This document shows, piece by piece, positions 1 through 7,023 of a stretch of DNA of 9,494 nt (the stretch's first letter is position 1; each line of letters begins with the position of its first letter). This DNA is from Saprospiraceae bacterium (GTDB taxonomy: Bacteria; Bacteroidota; Bacteroidia; Chitinophagales; Saprospiraceae), in assembly GCA_013002625.1 (NCBI GenBank), contig JABDJE010000176.1:1-9494 (forward strand), read 5' to 3'. The translations under genes were made by a program, and so were the position numbers. The notes beneath the pieces are model-generated. The model ran no database searches. It saw only the letters and a list, made by a program, of their open reading frames with translations, and was not told the origin of the DNA.

Positions 1-240
1 GCAAATACTAGTGCCTTCGATATTGCCAACGATTAAACCAATGTTCTTTAATTCCTTGAGATGTTGTGAAATGGTAGGCTGGGATAAACCGATCACATCA
101 ACAATCTCTCCGCAGATACAGGCATTCACTTTAAGCAAGTGTTGAAGTATGGCAATACGTGCTGGATGTCCAAGCACCTTTGCAATACTGGCAATTTCAT
201 TTTGTTCTTTGGTAAACAGTTCAGTCTTTGTTAATCCCAT
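1..240 (-). CDS. ArsR/SmtB-family winged-helix repressor, 3' part beyond window
   Basis: The minus strand from the ATG at 240 gives 80 codons open to the window edge, so the C-terminus is missing. It begins MGLTKTELFTKEQNEIASIA. It then has the ArsR-family landmarks: KVLGHPARIAILQHLLK (helix 2 region), a CIC-GEI segment (Cys41, Cys43), and the recognition helix LSQPTISQHLKELKNIGL (about 51-69), which leads into the wing. ArsR/SmtB proteins are dimeric cytoplasmic repressors released by metal(loid)s or other signals. Cys41-x-Cys43 sits where the arsenic-sensing CVC pair lies in classical ArsR, so thiol-based sensing is possible but not shown. No Shine-Dalgarno sequence is seen, as is usual in Bacteroidota. 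A palindromic site lies 10 bp upstream of the start and suggests autoregulation. The regulated gene is probably downstream, outside the window. Confidence 0.9.
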   Translation of the reverse strand, partial: MGLTKTELFTKEQNEIASIAKVLGHPARIAILQHLLKVNACICGEIVDVIGLSQPTISQHLKELKNIGLIVGNIEGTSIC

Positions 241-249
241 AATATAGAT

Positions 250-268
250 ATATTGCAATATTACGATA
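250..268. promoter_or_regulatory. Candidate operator of the ArsR-type repressor
   Basis: Immediately upstream of the repressor start lies TATTGCAAT-ATTACGATA (251-268), an inverted repeat matching at 7 of 9 positions per arm. It overlaps a perfect 12-bp palindrome, ATATTGCAATAT (250-261). A related half-site, TATCTGCAATA, recurs about 25 bp further upstream (near 278-288). ArsR-family dimers bind AT-rich inverted repeats overlapping their own promoters, so both position and symmetry fit. Binding is inferred, not shown. Confidence 0.5.
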
Positions 269-358
269 AAAGAATAATATCTGCAATAGAACTGTTGCTA
301 AATTAAATCCAAAGAGACACAAGTTTAGTTATGCCAGTACGTAAATCTATACGAAAAT

Positions 359-871
359 TTAGAAGGTCATAATCACGCCAACCGATCCAGTGGCCAGACG
401 AACATCAAACGATATGTCGCGAATGCCTGCGCGATCTTTGGGATCCAAGTTGCCTTCGAGCGCTTGAATGCTTTTTCTTTTTGCCTGACTTAAATTAATA
501 AACTTAAGAAGTGTAACATTAAACCCCAATCCGCCTATAATGAGCGGGATATAGTTTCCATTTTGTCCGAGGCCTTCAGGAGACAGGGCAACAAACAATA
601 CGCCTATTCCAAATATCCCCAGGGAGCTTGCCCCAATAGTATGAATTTGTCTCTTCTGTTGCATAGTCCTGTTAAACCACACCTGAAAGTCATTATGGTC
701 TGTGAAGAGGCCTCCCAACTCTTTGTACTTGTAAGTTTTATCGCCGTATATAAACTTGTTGTTATGGCGTGAAAATTGGGTGATATCGAAGCTGCTTTCT
801 GTTTGGCATTGCCCCGAGAAATTTATTCCAATCAAAAAGACAATTAAACCGATGAATCGTATAATAGACAT
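359..871 (-). CDS. Hypothetical exported/membrane protein, 170 aa
   Basis: I do not recognise a family. The product starts with a cleavable-looking signal peptide (MSIIRFIGLIVFLIGINFSG, residues 1-20). A polar stretch follows (about 25-77, with KYKELGGLF and the basic QQKRQ). Then come two hydrophobic segments: about 78-98 (IGASSLGIFGIGVLFVA) and about 107-125 (YIPLIIGGLGFNVTLLKF), joined by a short Gly/Asn-rich turn. The tail is amphipathic and ends in Phe (GSVGVIMTF). This suggests a small envelope protein with its first domain in the periplasm and a hairpin in the inner membrane. The ATG at 871 directly precedes the signal peptide and no in-frame alternative is better. It lies 84 bp downstream of the serine hydrolase gene on the same strand, so read-through is possible. 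Function unknown. Confidence 0.7.
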   Translation of the reverse strand: MSIIRFIGLIVFLIGINFSGQCQTESSFDITQFSRHNNKFIYGDKTYKYKELGGLFTDHNDFQVWFNRTMQQKRQIHTIGASSLGIFGIGVLFVALSPEGLGQNGNYIPLIIGGLGFNVTLLKFINLSQAKRKSIQALEGNLDPKDRAGIRDISFDVRLATGSVGVIMTF

Positions 872-955
872 AGGACTGAAAGTTGTTGTAAAGTTCTAAG
901 AGTACTAACTTATGATTTGTAAATATGTAAAACCCTAGCATAATCTGCAAGACGA

Positions 956-2734
956 TCAGTTCAATTTTTTGAATTCGTATTGGCTTCCTAGAATCATGGT
1001 ATTGGGTCCATCCTCATTTAATTGGAACACCAAGGTTGTACCATTATCAGCATTTACAAATTTGTTTTCTCCCGTTGGTAGAATCTTAAACCTATACCCA
1101 TTATCTGTTCCTGTCATCACACCGTTATTTAAATCAAAATACATAATCCATTCAGGGTTCTCAGGCGAAATGTATTGACCTTCAAACAGTCTAAGTTTAT
1201 CGGAAGAAATGTTGTAAAACAAGTCATCTGTTTCAACATCTAGCTTATTTAAAATTGATATGCCATTTGTATTGCCGGGATTCAGTTTTATGGATTTTAT
1301 ATAGTTTTCAACACCAGCCAAAGTATCACCACTGGCTAAAAGCGCCTCACCATAACTGTCATATGTATTATAGGCATCTGGAAATGCATCTACATTGATT
1401 TTAAAAACTTTAATAGCATAGTCGAGATTCCCCTCATTCATATAGTGGTAACCTAGTGTATTGAGTTGATTCTCATCGGTATTATATTTATTGGGTGCCT
1501 TTACAATCAGATCCGTATAAAGAGATGCTGCTTGTTCTATCCCGTGACTATCAATACGCTTTTTCAAAGCATCAGCAACGGATGGTTTAGCAACATACCA
1601 ATCTTCCAGTTGTAAATCCATTCTCCAAAGGGCCCACTCATAAAAAACGGCATGATATACGTTCTGTCCCAAACCACCGTTCGTTAACATTATAAACCCA
1701 TCATTGGTCTTCGGATTAACATTGAAGATAGCATGCCATCCAGTGTTGGCTCCACGATGTCCTGCCAACTTTATGGCACCTCGATCCAATGATTCTGTCA
1801 TATAGCCTAAGCCATATCCAAATCGCCCTTCTGCTTGTGGTACAGGTTGCATCATATCGTGAATTGTCTCACTTGAAAGCACTGTATTGTATTTTTTGAA
1901 ATTCTTCGAATTATACAAATTCGCTAACACAAATTGTGTGAAGTCTTGAATTGTCGTATGAAATCCTGCAGCTGCCTGTGCGGTAAACAATTCAAAATCA
2001 ATAAGACCTCCGTAATTGTCATATTCCATCGACGATGCAGCCATGATTTCTTCACTGATATTATAACTGCTTTTGGTCATTCCTAATGGGCTCAAGATTT
2101 CAGATTGCATATAGTCTGCAAACTTTCTTCCTGTAACTTCCTCAATTATTAATTGCATTATGGAATAACCTCCCCCTGAGTACTTATAACGGCTGCCGGG
2201 CTCGTGAATGATTTCAACGCGACCAGGGCCATTGTTCTTGCCATTGAGAGATTCTTCGATTGTGGGGAGCGTATCTTCGGGTGACCAGCCTGGATAACCA
2301 TGCAATGACAGTCCAGCAGTATGGCTTAATAATCTTCTGATGGTAACTTTATCGGAATCAAACTCTGAGTTAGGTAAATGCCAGCGGGTCAGGTATTTTT
2401 CAGCGGGCGCATCCAACTCAATTTCCCCCTCTTGCACTAATTTCATTATACCCCAAGCTGCAACCGTTTTTGAAATTGATCCAATATTAAAACCTGTCGT
2501 TACATCTGCTTTTATCTGGTTTTCAACATCAGCATACCCATAGGCCTTTTGTAGAATTATTTCACCATCATTGATGATGGCGACAGCTGTACCTGGTACA
2601 TTAAAGTCTTCGAGTAGTGATGGGATCTTACTGTTTAATTCGCTCACAAACCCTTCAACAGATTTGGAGGAATCCTGCGATTTCATTGAAAATGGTAGTA
2701 AGATTACCAGTAAACAAGACAGATATTTCAGCAT
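956..2734 (-). CDS. Exported serine hydrolase, class C beta-lactamase/esterase fold with TPRs
   Basis: The 592-residue product has a signal peptide (1-19, cut near MKSQ). The catalytic domain of the beta-lactamase/DD-peptidase/esterase superfamily spans about 30-375. The nucleophile motif is S86-I-S-K89 (in FNIGSISKTVAAWG). The second motif is Y185-S-G187 in YKYSGGGYSIMQL, where the classical form is YxN. The third is the H326-R-G328 triad in AGHRGANTGW. LLSHTAGL (135-142) is also typical of the family. After it come about two TPRs (roughly 420-487, e.g. GYHYMNEGNLDYAIKVF) and a C-terminal beta-rich domain (about 510-592), like the lipocalin-like tails of Bacteroidota homologues. Most such proteins are peptidases, esterases or of unknown substrate, so antibiotic resistance should not be assumed. 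It probably acts in the periplasm or at the cell surface. It starts 47 bp after the propeller lipoprotein gene, a plausible two-gene operon. Confidence 0.92.
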   Translation of the reverse strand: MLKYLSCLLVILLPFSMKSQDSSKSVEGFVSELNSKIPSLLEDFNVPGTAVAIINDGEIILQKAYGYADVENQIKADVTTGFNIGSISKTVAAWGIMKLVQEGEIELDAPAEKYLTRWHLPNSEFDSDKVTIRRLLSHTAGLSLHGYPGWSPEDTLPTIEESLNGKNNGPGRVEIIHEPGSRYKYSGGGYSIMQLIIEEVTGRKFADYMQSEILSPLGMTKSSYNISEEIMAASSMEYDNYGGLIDFELFTAQAAAGFHTTIQDFTQFVLANLYNSKNFKKYNTVLSSETIHDMMQPVPQAEGRFGYGLGYMTESLDRGAIKLAGHRGANTGWHAIFNVNPKTNDGFIMLTNGGLGQNVYHAVFYEWALWRMDLQLEDWYVAKPSVADALKKRIDSHGIEQAASLYTDLIVKAPNKYNTDENQLNTLGYHYMNEGNLDYAIKVFKINVDAFPDAYNTYDSYGEALLASGDTLAGVENYIKSIKLNPGNTNGISILNKLDVETDDLFYNISSDKLRLFEGQYISPENPEWIMYFDLNNGVMTGTDNGYRFKILPTGENKFVNADNGTTLVFQLNEDGPNTMILGSQYEFKKLN

Positions 2735-2781
2735 TGTGGTTTGTATTTAAATTAATGATACTTCTTTAATTCTGGATTGTA

Positions 2782-3855
2782 TTAATTCCATGGACCATTC
2801 CTAGATATGTTTGTAAATGTATGTCCATCATAGCGGTAGAGGCCACCGCCGCCGCCAACCCAGATATGCCCACTTTGATCCTCTATAATTGTTTGTACTG
2901 CTTTTACAGCCAGTCCTTGATCGTAACTGTAATTGGTGAAGTTGTCGCCATTAAATTTATAGACACCGAAACCTTCTGAACTAAACCAGATATTGCCATT
3001 ACTGTCCTCAAATACGGCGCAAACCTCATTGTTTCCAATACTGTCTCTTTCTGTGTAATTTGTAAAATTAAGACCGTCATATTTACTTAATCCACCATCT
3101 CTTGTACCAAACCACATGTTTCCATTACTATCCTCCAGGATTTGGTCAACTCGATTGTCAGTGAGTCCATCATTTTCATTGTATTGGGTATAGCTTTCGC
3201 CATCATATTTATAAACACCAAATCCATTTGTACTAAACCACATAGTACCATTTTTATCTTCATATATTGACCATGAGGTTGCTTCGGTTATGAATTCTCC
3301 TTCAATTTTGATTGGATAAGGGAGTCTTACTTGTTCCCATTTGTCTCCATCAAACCTATAAATACCTCGTTCTGCTCCTGCCCAAATATGACCTTTACTG
3401 TCAGCACAAATACTCCAGAATCGTTGCTTGTCAAAATATTTAGCATCTGTATAATTGATGAATTCCTTATGGCTGTTTTTCGTACTTGAACTTATATGTT
3501 TTACTATTCCTTGATCTGTCGCAAACCAAATGTTATTATTAATATCTTCGGCGATCCCTGTGATCTGTTGACCTTTGAACCCTTGTTGATATGAATAGTA
3601 ACTTAAGCTGTTACCATCAAAATGTACCGCCCCATAGTTATTGGTACCGAACCAGAAGTTTCCAGAGCTATCAATAAATATATGTCTGATGTATTCTGCT
3701 ATTTGATCATCAGGTACTGAGACTTGCTTTGAGGGATTGGGTGGATTATTAGTATCAATTCCTTGTGTCTCTTTTTGACCTTGGCATGCAGTGAAAAGCA
3801 TCAAGGCAACAAATAGCAATGAGAACCATTGGGTTTTTGGCCAGGAACATTTCAT
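2782..3855 (-). CDS. Lipoprotein with a seven-repeat two-component-regulator-type beta-propeller
   Basis: The 357-residue product has a lipoprotein signal peptide with lipobox F-T-A-C24 (LMLFTACQGQ). A short linker follows. Seven copies of the regulator-propeller (Reg_prop) repeat then fill the protein. The repeat pattern is I-x-E-D-x-x-G-N-x-W-F-G-T, followed by G-x-x-x-Y-D-G-x-x-F-x-x-Y. The W-F/A/V cores are at FWFGT, IWFAT, IWAGA, MWFST, MWFGT, IWFSS and IWVGG. In Bacteroidota this repeat usually forms the periplasmic sensor of hybrid histidine kinases. Here there is no transmembrane helix, kinase or HTH downstream, because the ORF ends just after the seventh repeat. Seven repeats would close one complete propeller. 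It is likely membrane-anchored, facing the periplasm or surface, and could bind a ligand or partner. The neighbouring serine hydrolase is a candidate partner by position only. Confidence 0.9.
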   Translation of the reverse strand: MKCSWPKTQWFSLLFVALMLFTACQGQKETQGIDTNNPPNPSKQVSVPDDQIAEYIRHIFIDSSGNFWFGTNNYGAVHFDGNSLSYYSYQQGFKGQQITGIAEDINNNIWFATDQGIVKHISSSTKNSHKEFINYTDAKYFDKQRFWSICADSKGHIWAGAERGIYRFDGDKWEQVRLPYPIKIEGEFITEATSWSIYEDKNGTMWFSTNGFGVYKYDGESYTQYNENDGLTDNRVDQILEDSNGNMWFGTRDGGLSKYDGLNFTNYTERDSIGNNEVCAVFEDSNGNIWFSSEGFGVYKFNGDNFTNYSYDQGLAVKAVQTIIEDQSGHIWVGGGGGLYRYDGHTFTNISRNGPWN

Positions 3856-3950
3856 AATATATTGTCTTTACTTAAATGTATGGTTTGGAAGATATTATCC
3901 TATGCTTACAATGTAAATTGATGTAAATAATTTCGAATCCACCAACAAAT

Positions 3951-3969
3951 AAGGTCGTATGGAGGCCTT
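3951..3969 (-). terminator. Possible weak hairpin downstream of the RDD gene
   Basis: AAGGTC (3951-3956) and GGCCTT (3964-3969) can pair as a six-base stem with one G-T wobble and a seven-base loop, about 40 bp after the RDD stop codon. On the minus strand it is followed by ATTTGTT rather than a clean T-run, so it is at best a weak terminator between the RDD gene and the propeller lipoprotein gene. Confidence 0.25.
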
Positions 3970-4008
3970 TTAAGAAAACAACTTCATTATCAGCTTGAAT
4001 TCGAGCAT

Positions 4009-4527
4009 TTATTTGCTGTGCACAAAGGTACCCAGCCATTTATCATATAAAGATTGATTTCTTTTATCAACCAGAATACTCAAGACATATGTAATAAACA
4101 AGAATATAGCAATGTAGGAAAGCATGCGTACTTCAGGCTCATCCATAAAGTAGAGTGGTGCAGGAAAAATAACGCCTACATGCGCCATTTCCCATGGAAG
4201 CAGCTTCAGCAAAGTTCGCCCCATTGATCTACCAAAAGTTATCCTTTGACCATCAACATCTTCAACAGATAATTTAAACAGACGCTTGCCAATAGTGCCC
4301 TTTGATTTTTCACTATCAAAGTAGGCGAAGTATATCCAAACAGGTATTGATATCGTCACTAGAACATAGAGTTGCATGTTCACACTGCTTTCAAACCAAC
4401 TGTCAGTTATTCCAATCAATGGCCAAATATGACTTAAAATACCCCATTGAAATATGAGCATGATTGCAGTAAAGGCAATTAGACAATCAGTCAAGTATGC
4501 AAAAGTTCTTGTCATTAGATATTTCAT
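4009..4527 (-). CDS. RDD-family integral membrane protein
   Basis: The 172-residue product carries the RDD-family signatures. The N-terminal R7-x-x-A10-x-x-x-D14 motif lies within TRTFAYLTDCLIA at the start of the first membrane helix (about 8-27). A second helix spans about 52-70. The central signature GTIGKRLFKLSVEDVDGQ (77-94) is followed by GRSMGRTLLKLLPWEMAH. A last helix (about 136-153) leads to the C-terminal QSLYDKWLGTFV, equivalent to the usual D-K-x-x-G-T-x-V ending. Length is normal. RDD proteins are inner-membrane proteins; a few have been linked to ion or proton exchange, but most have no known substrate, so transport here is inference. The ATG at 4527 keeps the RDD motif intact; Met5 is a possible alternative start. 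It is divergent from the hydroxylase gene across an AT-rich region of about 170-220 bp. Confidence 0.9.
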   Translation of the reverse strand: MKYLMTRTFAYLTDCLIAFTAIMLIFQWGILSHIWPLIGITDSWFESSVNMQLYVLVTISIPVWIYFAYFDSEKSKGTIGKRLFKLSVEDVDGQRITFGRSMGRTLLKLLPWEMAHVGVIFPAPLYFMDEPEVRMLSYIAIFLFITYVLSILVDKRNQSLYDKWLGTFVHSK

Positions 4528-4677
4528 TTCGGATAGGTTTTTTAGTTGATTTCTGATGATAACGCAGTTACATCCTTGATTTCTATGGTATTTTCAAATC
4601 TTAGTAAAGTCTGATCAAAGTTGATTATATAATTTAAATTAAAAATATGTATATCCTTCCCAAAATACCTTGTACCT

Positions 4678-4685
4678 TAATTTTG
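4678..4685 (+). promoter_or_regulatory. Candidate Bacteroidota -7 promoter box for the hydroxylase gene
   Basis: TAATTTTG at 4678-4685 matches the TAnnTTTG -7 consensus of the Bacteroidota primary sigma factor. It sits about 60 bp upstream of the TTG and just 15 bp upstream of the possible ATA start of the hydroxylase gene. No clear -33 TTTG partner is seen at the expected distance. Transcription would begin near 4690. Confidence 0.4.
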
Positions 4686-4747
4686 AATTTAAATAAAACA
4701 TAGCCATAGAAAATAATTTCAACATATCTCAATTCTTTGAATACAGC

Positions 4748-5497
4748 TTGATTTATTTGCTGTTTGTGGGTATCATCTTCTTCAGATACCTGTTCGTCTC
4801 CTATATCTTTTACTTTGTATTTTATGTCTTGAGCTTCGATACCTACAAGGGCCGAAAGATCAGTTCCAAAATGCGTAAACCAAAGCAATCCCAAAAGGAA
4901 ATATGGAGATCCTTTTGGTCTTCAGGTATTTTTGCGGTGGGTGGATTTATCTTTTACTTACTATTCGAAAAAGGGTACACTGCCGTATATACCGATGTAT
5001 CTGAAATGGGAATCGCCTACCTCGTAGTCAGTTTCTTCTTGATCATGTTTTTGCACGAAACTTATTATTATTGGTTACACAGATGGATACACAAACCCGG
5101 GATATATGAAAAAGTACATCTGACACATCATGACAGTATAATTACATCCGTGTGGACATCGTTTTCATTTCATCCTATTGAGTCATTTCTTCAGGTCGTG
5201 TTTATACCCGTGATAATTATTTTCGTACCAGCACATATAGTTGTCGTAATGGCTTTGTTGTTCATTATGACGGTATCTGCAACTATCAATCACCTGGATA
5301 TTGAGATTTATCCAAGGAATTTTCACAAGAACTTTATTGGTAAATGGTTGATTGGGGCGACTCATCATAGTCTTCACCATACTGAATTCATAACTAATTA
5401 TGGTTTGTACTTCACGTTCTGGGATAAGTGGATGAATACAGAAAGCAAGAACTTTGAACCTGTCTTTGAAAAGCTGACAGCTAAAGTCGATGAGTAA
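4748..5497 (+). CDS. Fatty acid hydroxylase / sterol desaturase superfamily membrane enzyme
   Basis: The product has about 249 residues counted from TTG 4748 and shows the di-iron histidine-box set of this superfamily. The boxes are H103-ETYYYWL-H111-RWI-H115, H124-LT-H127-H128, a middle H142, N181-H182-LDIEIYP, and H206-H207-SL-H210-H211 followed by NYGLYFTFWDKWMNT. Membrane segments are at about 1-28, 57-74, 88-105 and 145-180. Relatives use O2 and electrons to hydroxylate or desaturate sterols, carotenoids, fatty acyl chains or alkyl lipids in the membrane. The substrate here cannot be told from sequence. The start is uncertain. No in-frame ATG precedes the first helix: the first ATG is codon 42, too late for the fold. 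TTG 4748 is the nearest standard start, but the frame stays open and coding-like back to 4697, including ATA at 4700. It is the only plus-strand gene here and converges on the S51 pseudogene with 65 bp between. Confidence 0.88.
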   Translation: MIYLLFVGIIFFRYLFVSYIFYFVFYVLSFDTYKGRKISSKMRKPKQSQKEIWRSFWSSGIFAVGGFIFYLLFEKGYTAVYTDVSEMGIAYLVVSFFLIMFLHETYYYWLHRWIHKPGIYEKVHLTHHDSIITSVWTSFSFHPIESFLQVVFIPVIIIFVPAHIVVVMALLFIMTVSATINHLDIEIYPRNFHKNFIGKWLIGATHHSLHHTEFITNYGLYFTFWDKWMNTESKNFEPVFEKLTAKVDE

Positions 5498-5562
5498 TAA
5501 ATCCGTTTTAATTTCCTAGACAAAACTTTTTCTGGCTTAGTTAGGTGTAGAGATTCAGTCTT

Positions 5563-6332
5563 TTAGTTTCCAATTAATTTCGGTCCTTCATTATTATAAA
5601 GGATGGCTTGATTGTCATTTATCCTATACACTGGATCGTCGGCTTGAGACTCAAAAGCTGTAATCTCATGAGAAAGTTCTGGAACTTGACTCGTGAAATC
5701 TTTGAAATGTGGGAAAATATGAAAATCGTATAAACCAATGCAGTCACGCTCACGCAAACCCATTTCATTAAAGCCTAACAAACTATCAACATGATTCATC
5801 AGTGTCAGATCAGGTCCAAAAATCAATGCCCCTGCACTATAACCCATGAGAAGTTTGCCTTGTTTTGCAAGTTCTAAGAATACCGGTTTTGCTCCGCTTT
5901 TGCTCCGCTTTTGTTAAGCTCATCCAGAAGTAAAAACGGGTTGCCGCCAAGAACATAAATAATATCAAAATGCTTCAGTTCAGTCGGCTCTGATTTCAAA
6001 AGATCAAACATCTGAACTTGGGTTGAATCAAAGCCGAGGGATTCAAATTGGAGTTTAATCTTCTTGTATTTCTTTAGTTTTTTCTTTTCGGTCGAACTGG
6101 CGTTTACTACAATTGCTGCACTCAATACATCTGGCTCATCATCGAGCAGATTGAGGAATGCTTGTTTTAGTGTGTCCGTAGCTAGTCCTTTGGAAAGGAG
6201 AAGAAGTTGATAAGGAGAACTTACGTCTTGAGCTGCTTGAGCCTCATCAGAGTTTTTGTCTTTACGGTCTGAACAGCTTATACAGATGAAGCATATTGGG
6301 ATAAGCAGAAAAATAAAACGTGCACAAGTCAT
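5563..6332 (-). pseudogene. Peptidase E-like (S51) lipoprotein, frameshifted by an 11-bp duplication
   Basis: Two minus-strand reading frames (6332 down to 5874, and 5847 down to 5563) are halves of one gene. The first half has a lipoprotein-like signal (MTCARFIFLLIPICFICISC, probable acylated Cys20). A Rossmann-like domain follows and ends in IIYVLGGNPFLLLDELN, the family's GG-N-x-F-x-L-L segment. It then runs out of frame into stop TAG. The second half starts mid-domain at the nucleophile elbow GYSAGA and continues to GLYDFHIFPHF, which holds the likely catalytic His. Removing one 11-bp unit of the repeat at 5887-5913 joins the halves as LNKSGAKPVFLELAKQGK, giving a smooth 252-residue protein with Ser162 and His205. 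S51 enzymes are serine peptidases or cyanophycinase relatives, including dipeptidase E; most are cytoplasmic, so a lipoprotein form is uncommon. As it stands the gene should give a truncated 152-residue product lacking the nucleophile. Confidence 0.88.
5887..5913. repeat. 11-bp tandem duplication inside the S51 peptidase gene
   Basis: The unit TTTTGCTCCGC occurs at 5887-5897 and 5898-5908, followed by a partial third copy TTTTG (5909-5913). Eleven is not a multiple of three, so the extra copy shifts the frame of the overlapping peptidase gene. Deleting one copy restores a single open frame. The repeat could arise and revert by slipped-strand replication. Confidence 0.92.
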
Positions 6333-6412
6333 ATAGCTTTAAAATACTACATGAATTCTAGAATATCATCCTGGTGCCGGACAATAGGCTTTGAATTTGG
6401 AATGTGTCAAGG

Positions 6413-6721
6413 CTAATTATTTGCGCGTGGTATTTTCTTGATAAGTTCTACGTTTTGAAAATGTTTAGAACTGTAAGACATTACAAGTGTACCCTTAAGG
6501 CCATCTTTAGCTTCTAATGCCAAAACCATGGTATCATCCTGAGGATTTGTCATCCCGTCAAACCGATATCTTTTAATGATTTTCAACTCTTCAGGTTTAT
6601 ACTCTTTGGATGAGTTGGTGGCGATAATTTTATTTTCAGCAGCTTTAAACCCTTCTTTATACCCATTTGCAGTCAGAGCGTTTACAGCTTGTGATAATGT
6701 GTCGTAGTTATTTTGTTGCAT
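6413..6721 (-). CDS. Conserved small Bacteroidota protein with YRFDGMTNPQDD core, 102 aa
   Basis: The 102-residue soluble product has no signal peptide or membrane segment. It starts with an amphipathic stretch (NYDTLSQAVNALTANGYKEGF). After a variable charged linker comes the conserved core IIKRYRFDGMTNPQDDTMVLALEAKDGLKG (about 48-77), then TLVMSYSSKH. I recognise this as a family common in Bacteroidota, often labelled 'phosphoribosylpyrophosphate synthetase' in databases. The protein is far too short for that enzyme, and no PRPP-binding loop is visible, so I would not use that name. The predicted fold is a small alpha-beta domain in the cytoplasm; function unknown. Its ATG at 6721 lies after a 302-bp gap, so it probably has its own promoter. 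The S51 pseudogene follows 80 bp downstream in the same direction. Confidence 0.82.
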   Translation of the reverse strand: MQQNNYDTLSQAVNALTANGYKEGFKAAENKIIATNSSKEYKPEELKIIKRYRFDGMTNPQDDTMVLALEAKDGLKGTLVMSYSSKHFQNVELIKKIPRANN

Positions 6722-7023
6722 AAGTTTAATGTTTTAACGATTCATAACTCAGTGGTCAGATGGATCATCATTATAACATTATAAGTTAAGGCATCTGTTC
6801 GATAAGACCTGTATAAATAATTTTTAATGATTTGAAAATCAGCATCTTAAAAAGAGTCAGAACAATTACTTAGCTCAGTCTGATACTTAAATACAACCAA
6901 AATTAAGCTATGAACTTGCAGTCATCAATCTACAGATGATCGGTGTATCTGATTAAAATCAGGACAACCTAAGCTGATACCTCATTTATGTCGAGGATAA
7001 TCTCTTATGCCTTTCGAGTTAGT
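6722..7023. other. Gene-free spacer of 302 bp
   Basis: The spacer lies between the 102-aa protein gene and the VKA-repeat gene. It holds the 8-bp tandem repeat and two short inverted repeats: TCATC/GATGA near 6923-6940 and CTGAT-TAAA-ATCAG at 6949-6962. The second is about 62 bp past the stop of the repeat-protein gene and could form a small hairpin, but lacks a T-run on the minus strand, so I do not call a terminator. No coding frame of quality, tRNA or known RNA is apparent. Confidence 0.55.
6769..6784. repeat. Tandem 8-bp direct repeat upstream of the 102-aa protein gene
   Basis: CATTATAA occurs twice in immediate succession (6769-6776 and 6777-6784), about 48-63 bp upstream of the small gene's start. 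On the coding strand it reads TTATAATG twice, so it may belong to the promoter region, but it does not match the TAnnTTTG box. AT-richness makes chance occurrence possible. Confidence 0.4.

Noticed and set aside
762..950. 62-codon minus-strand ORF across the start of the 170-aa protein gene
   Set aside because: It is out of frame with the signal-peptide-bearing gene and overlaps its start; composition is not coding-like.
956..2734. Reading the serine hydrolase as an antibiotic-resistance beta-lactamase
   Set aside because: The variant YSG and HRG motifs, TPRs and beta-rich tail fit the broad Bacteroidota esterase/peptidase-like group better.
4634..4894. 86-codon minus-strand ORF overlapping the hydroxylase start
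   Set aside because: It is antisense to the first membrane helix of the hydroxylase, which has clear family motifs. Its translation has no recognisable features.
5498..5562. Bidirectional terminator between the convergent hydroxylase and S51 genes
   Set aside because: No stem of useful length is visible; only scattered T- and A-runs.
5563..5847. Second half of the S51 gene as an independent 94-aa protein
   Set aside because: Its ATG lies inside the nucleophile motif region (MGYSAGA), and the upstream codons in the restored frame join it cleanly to the first half.
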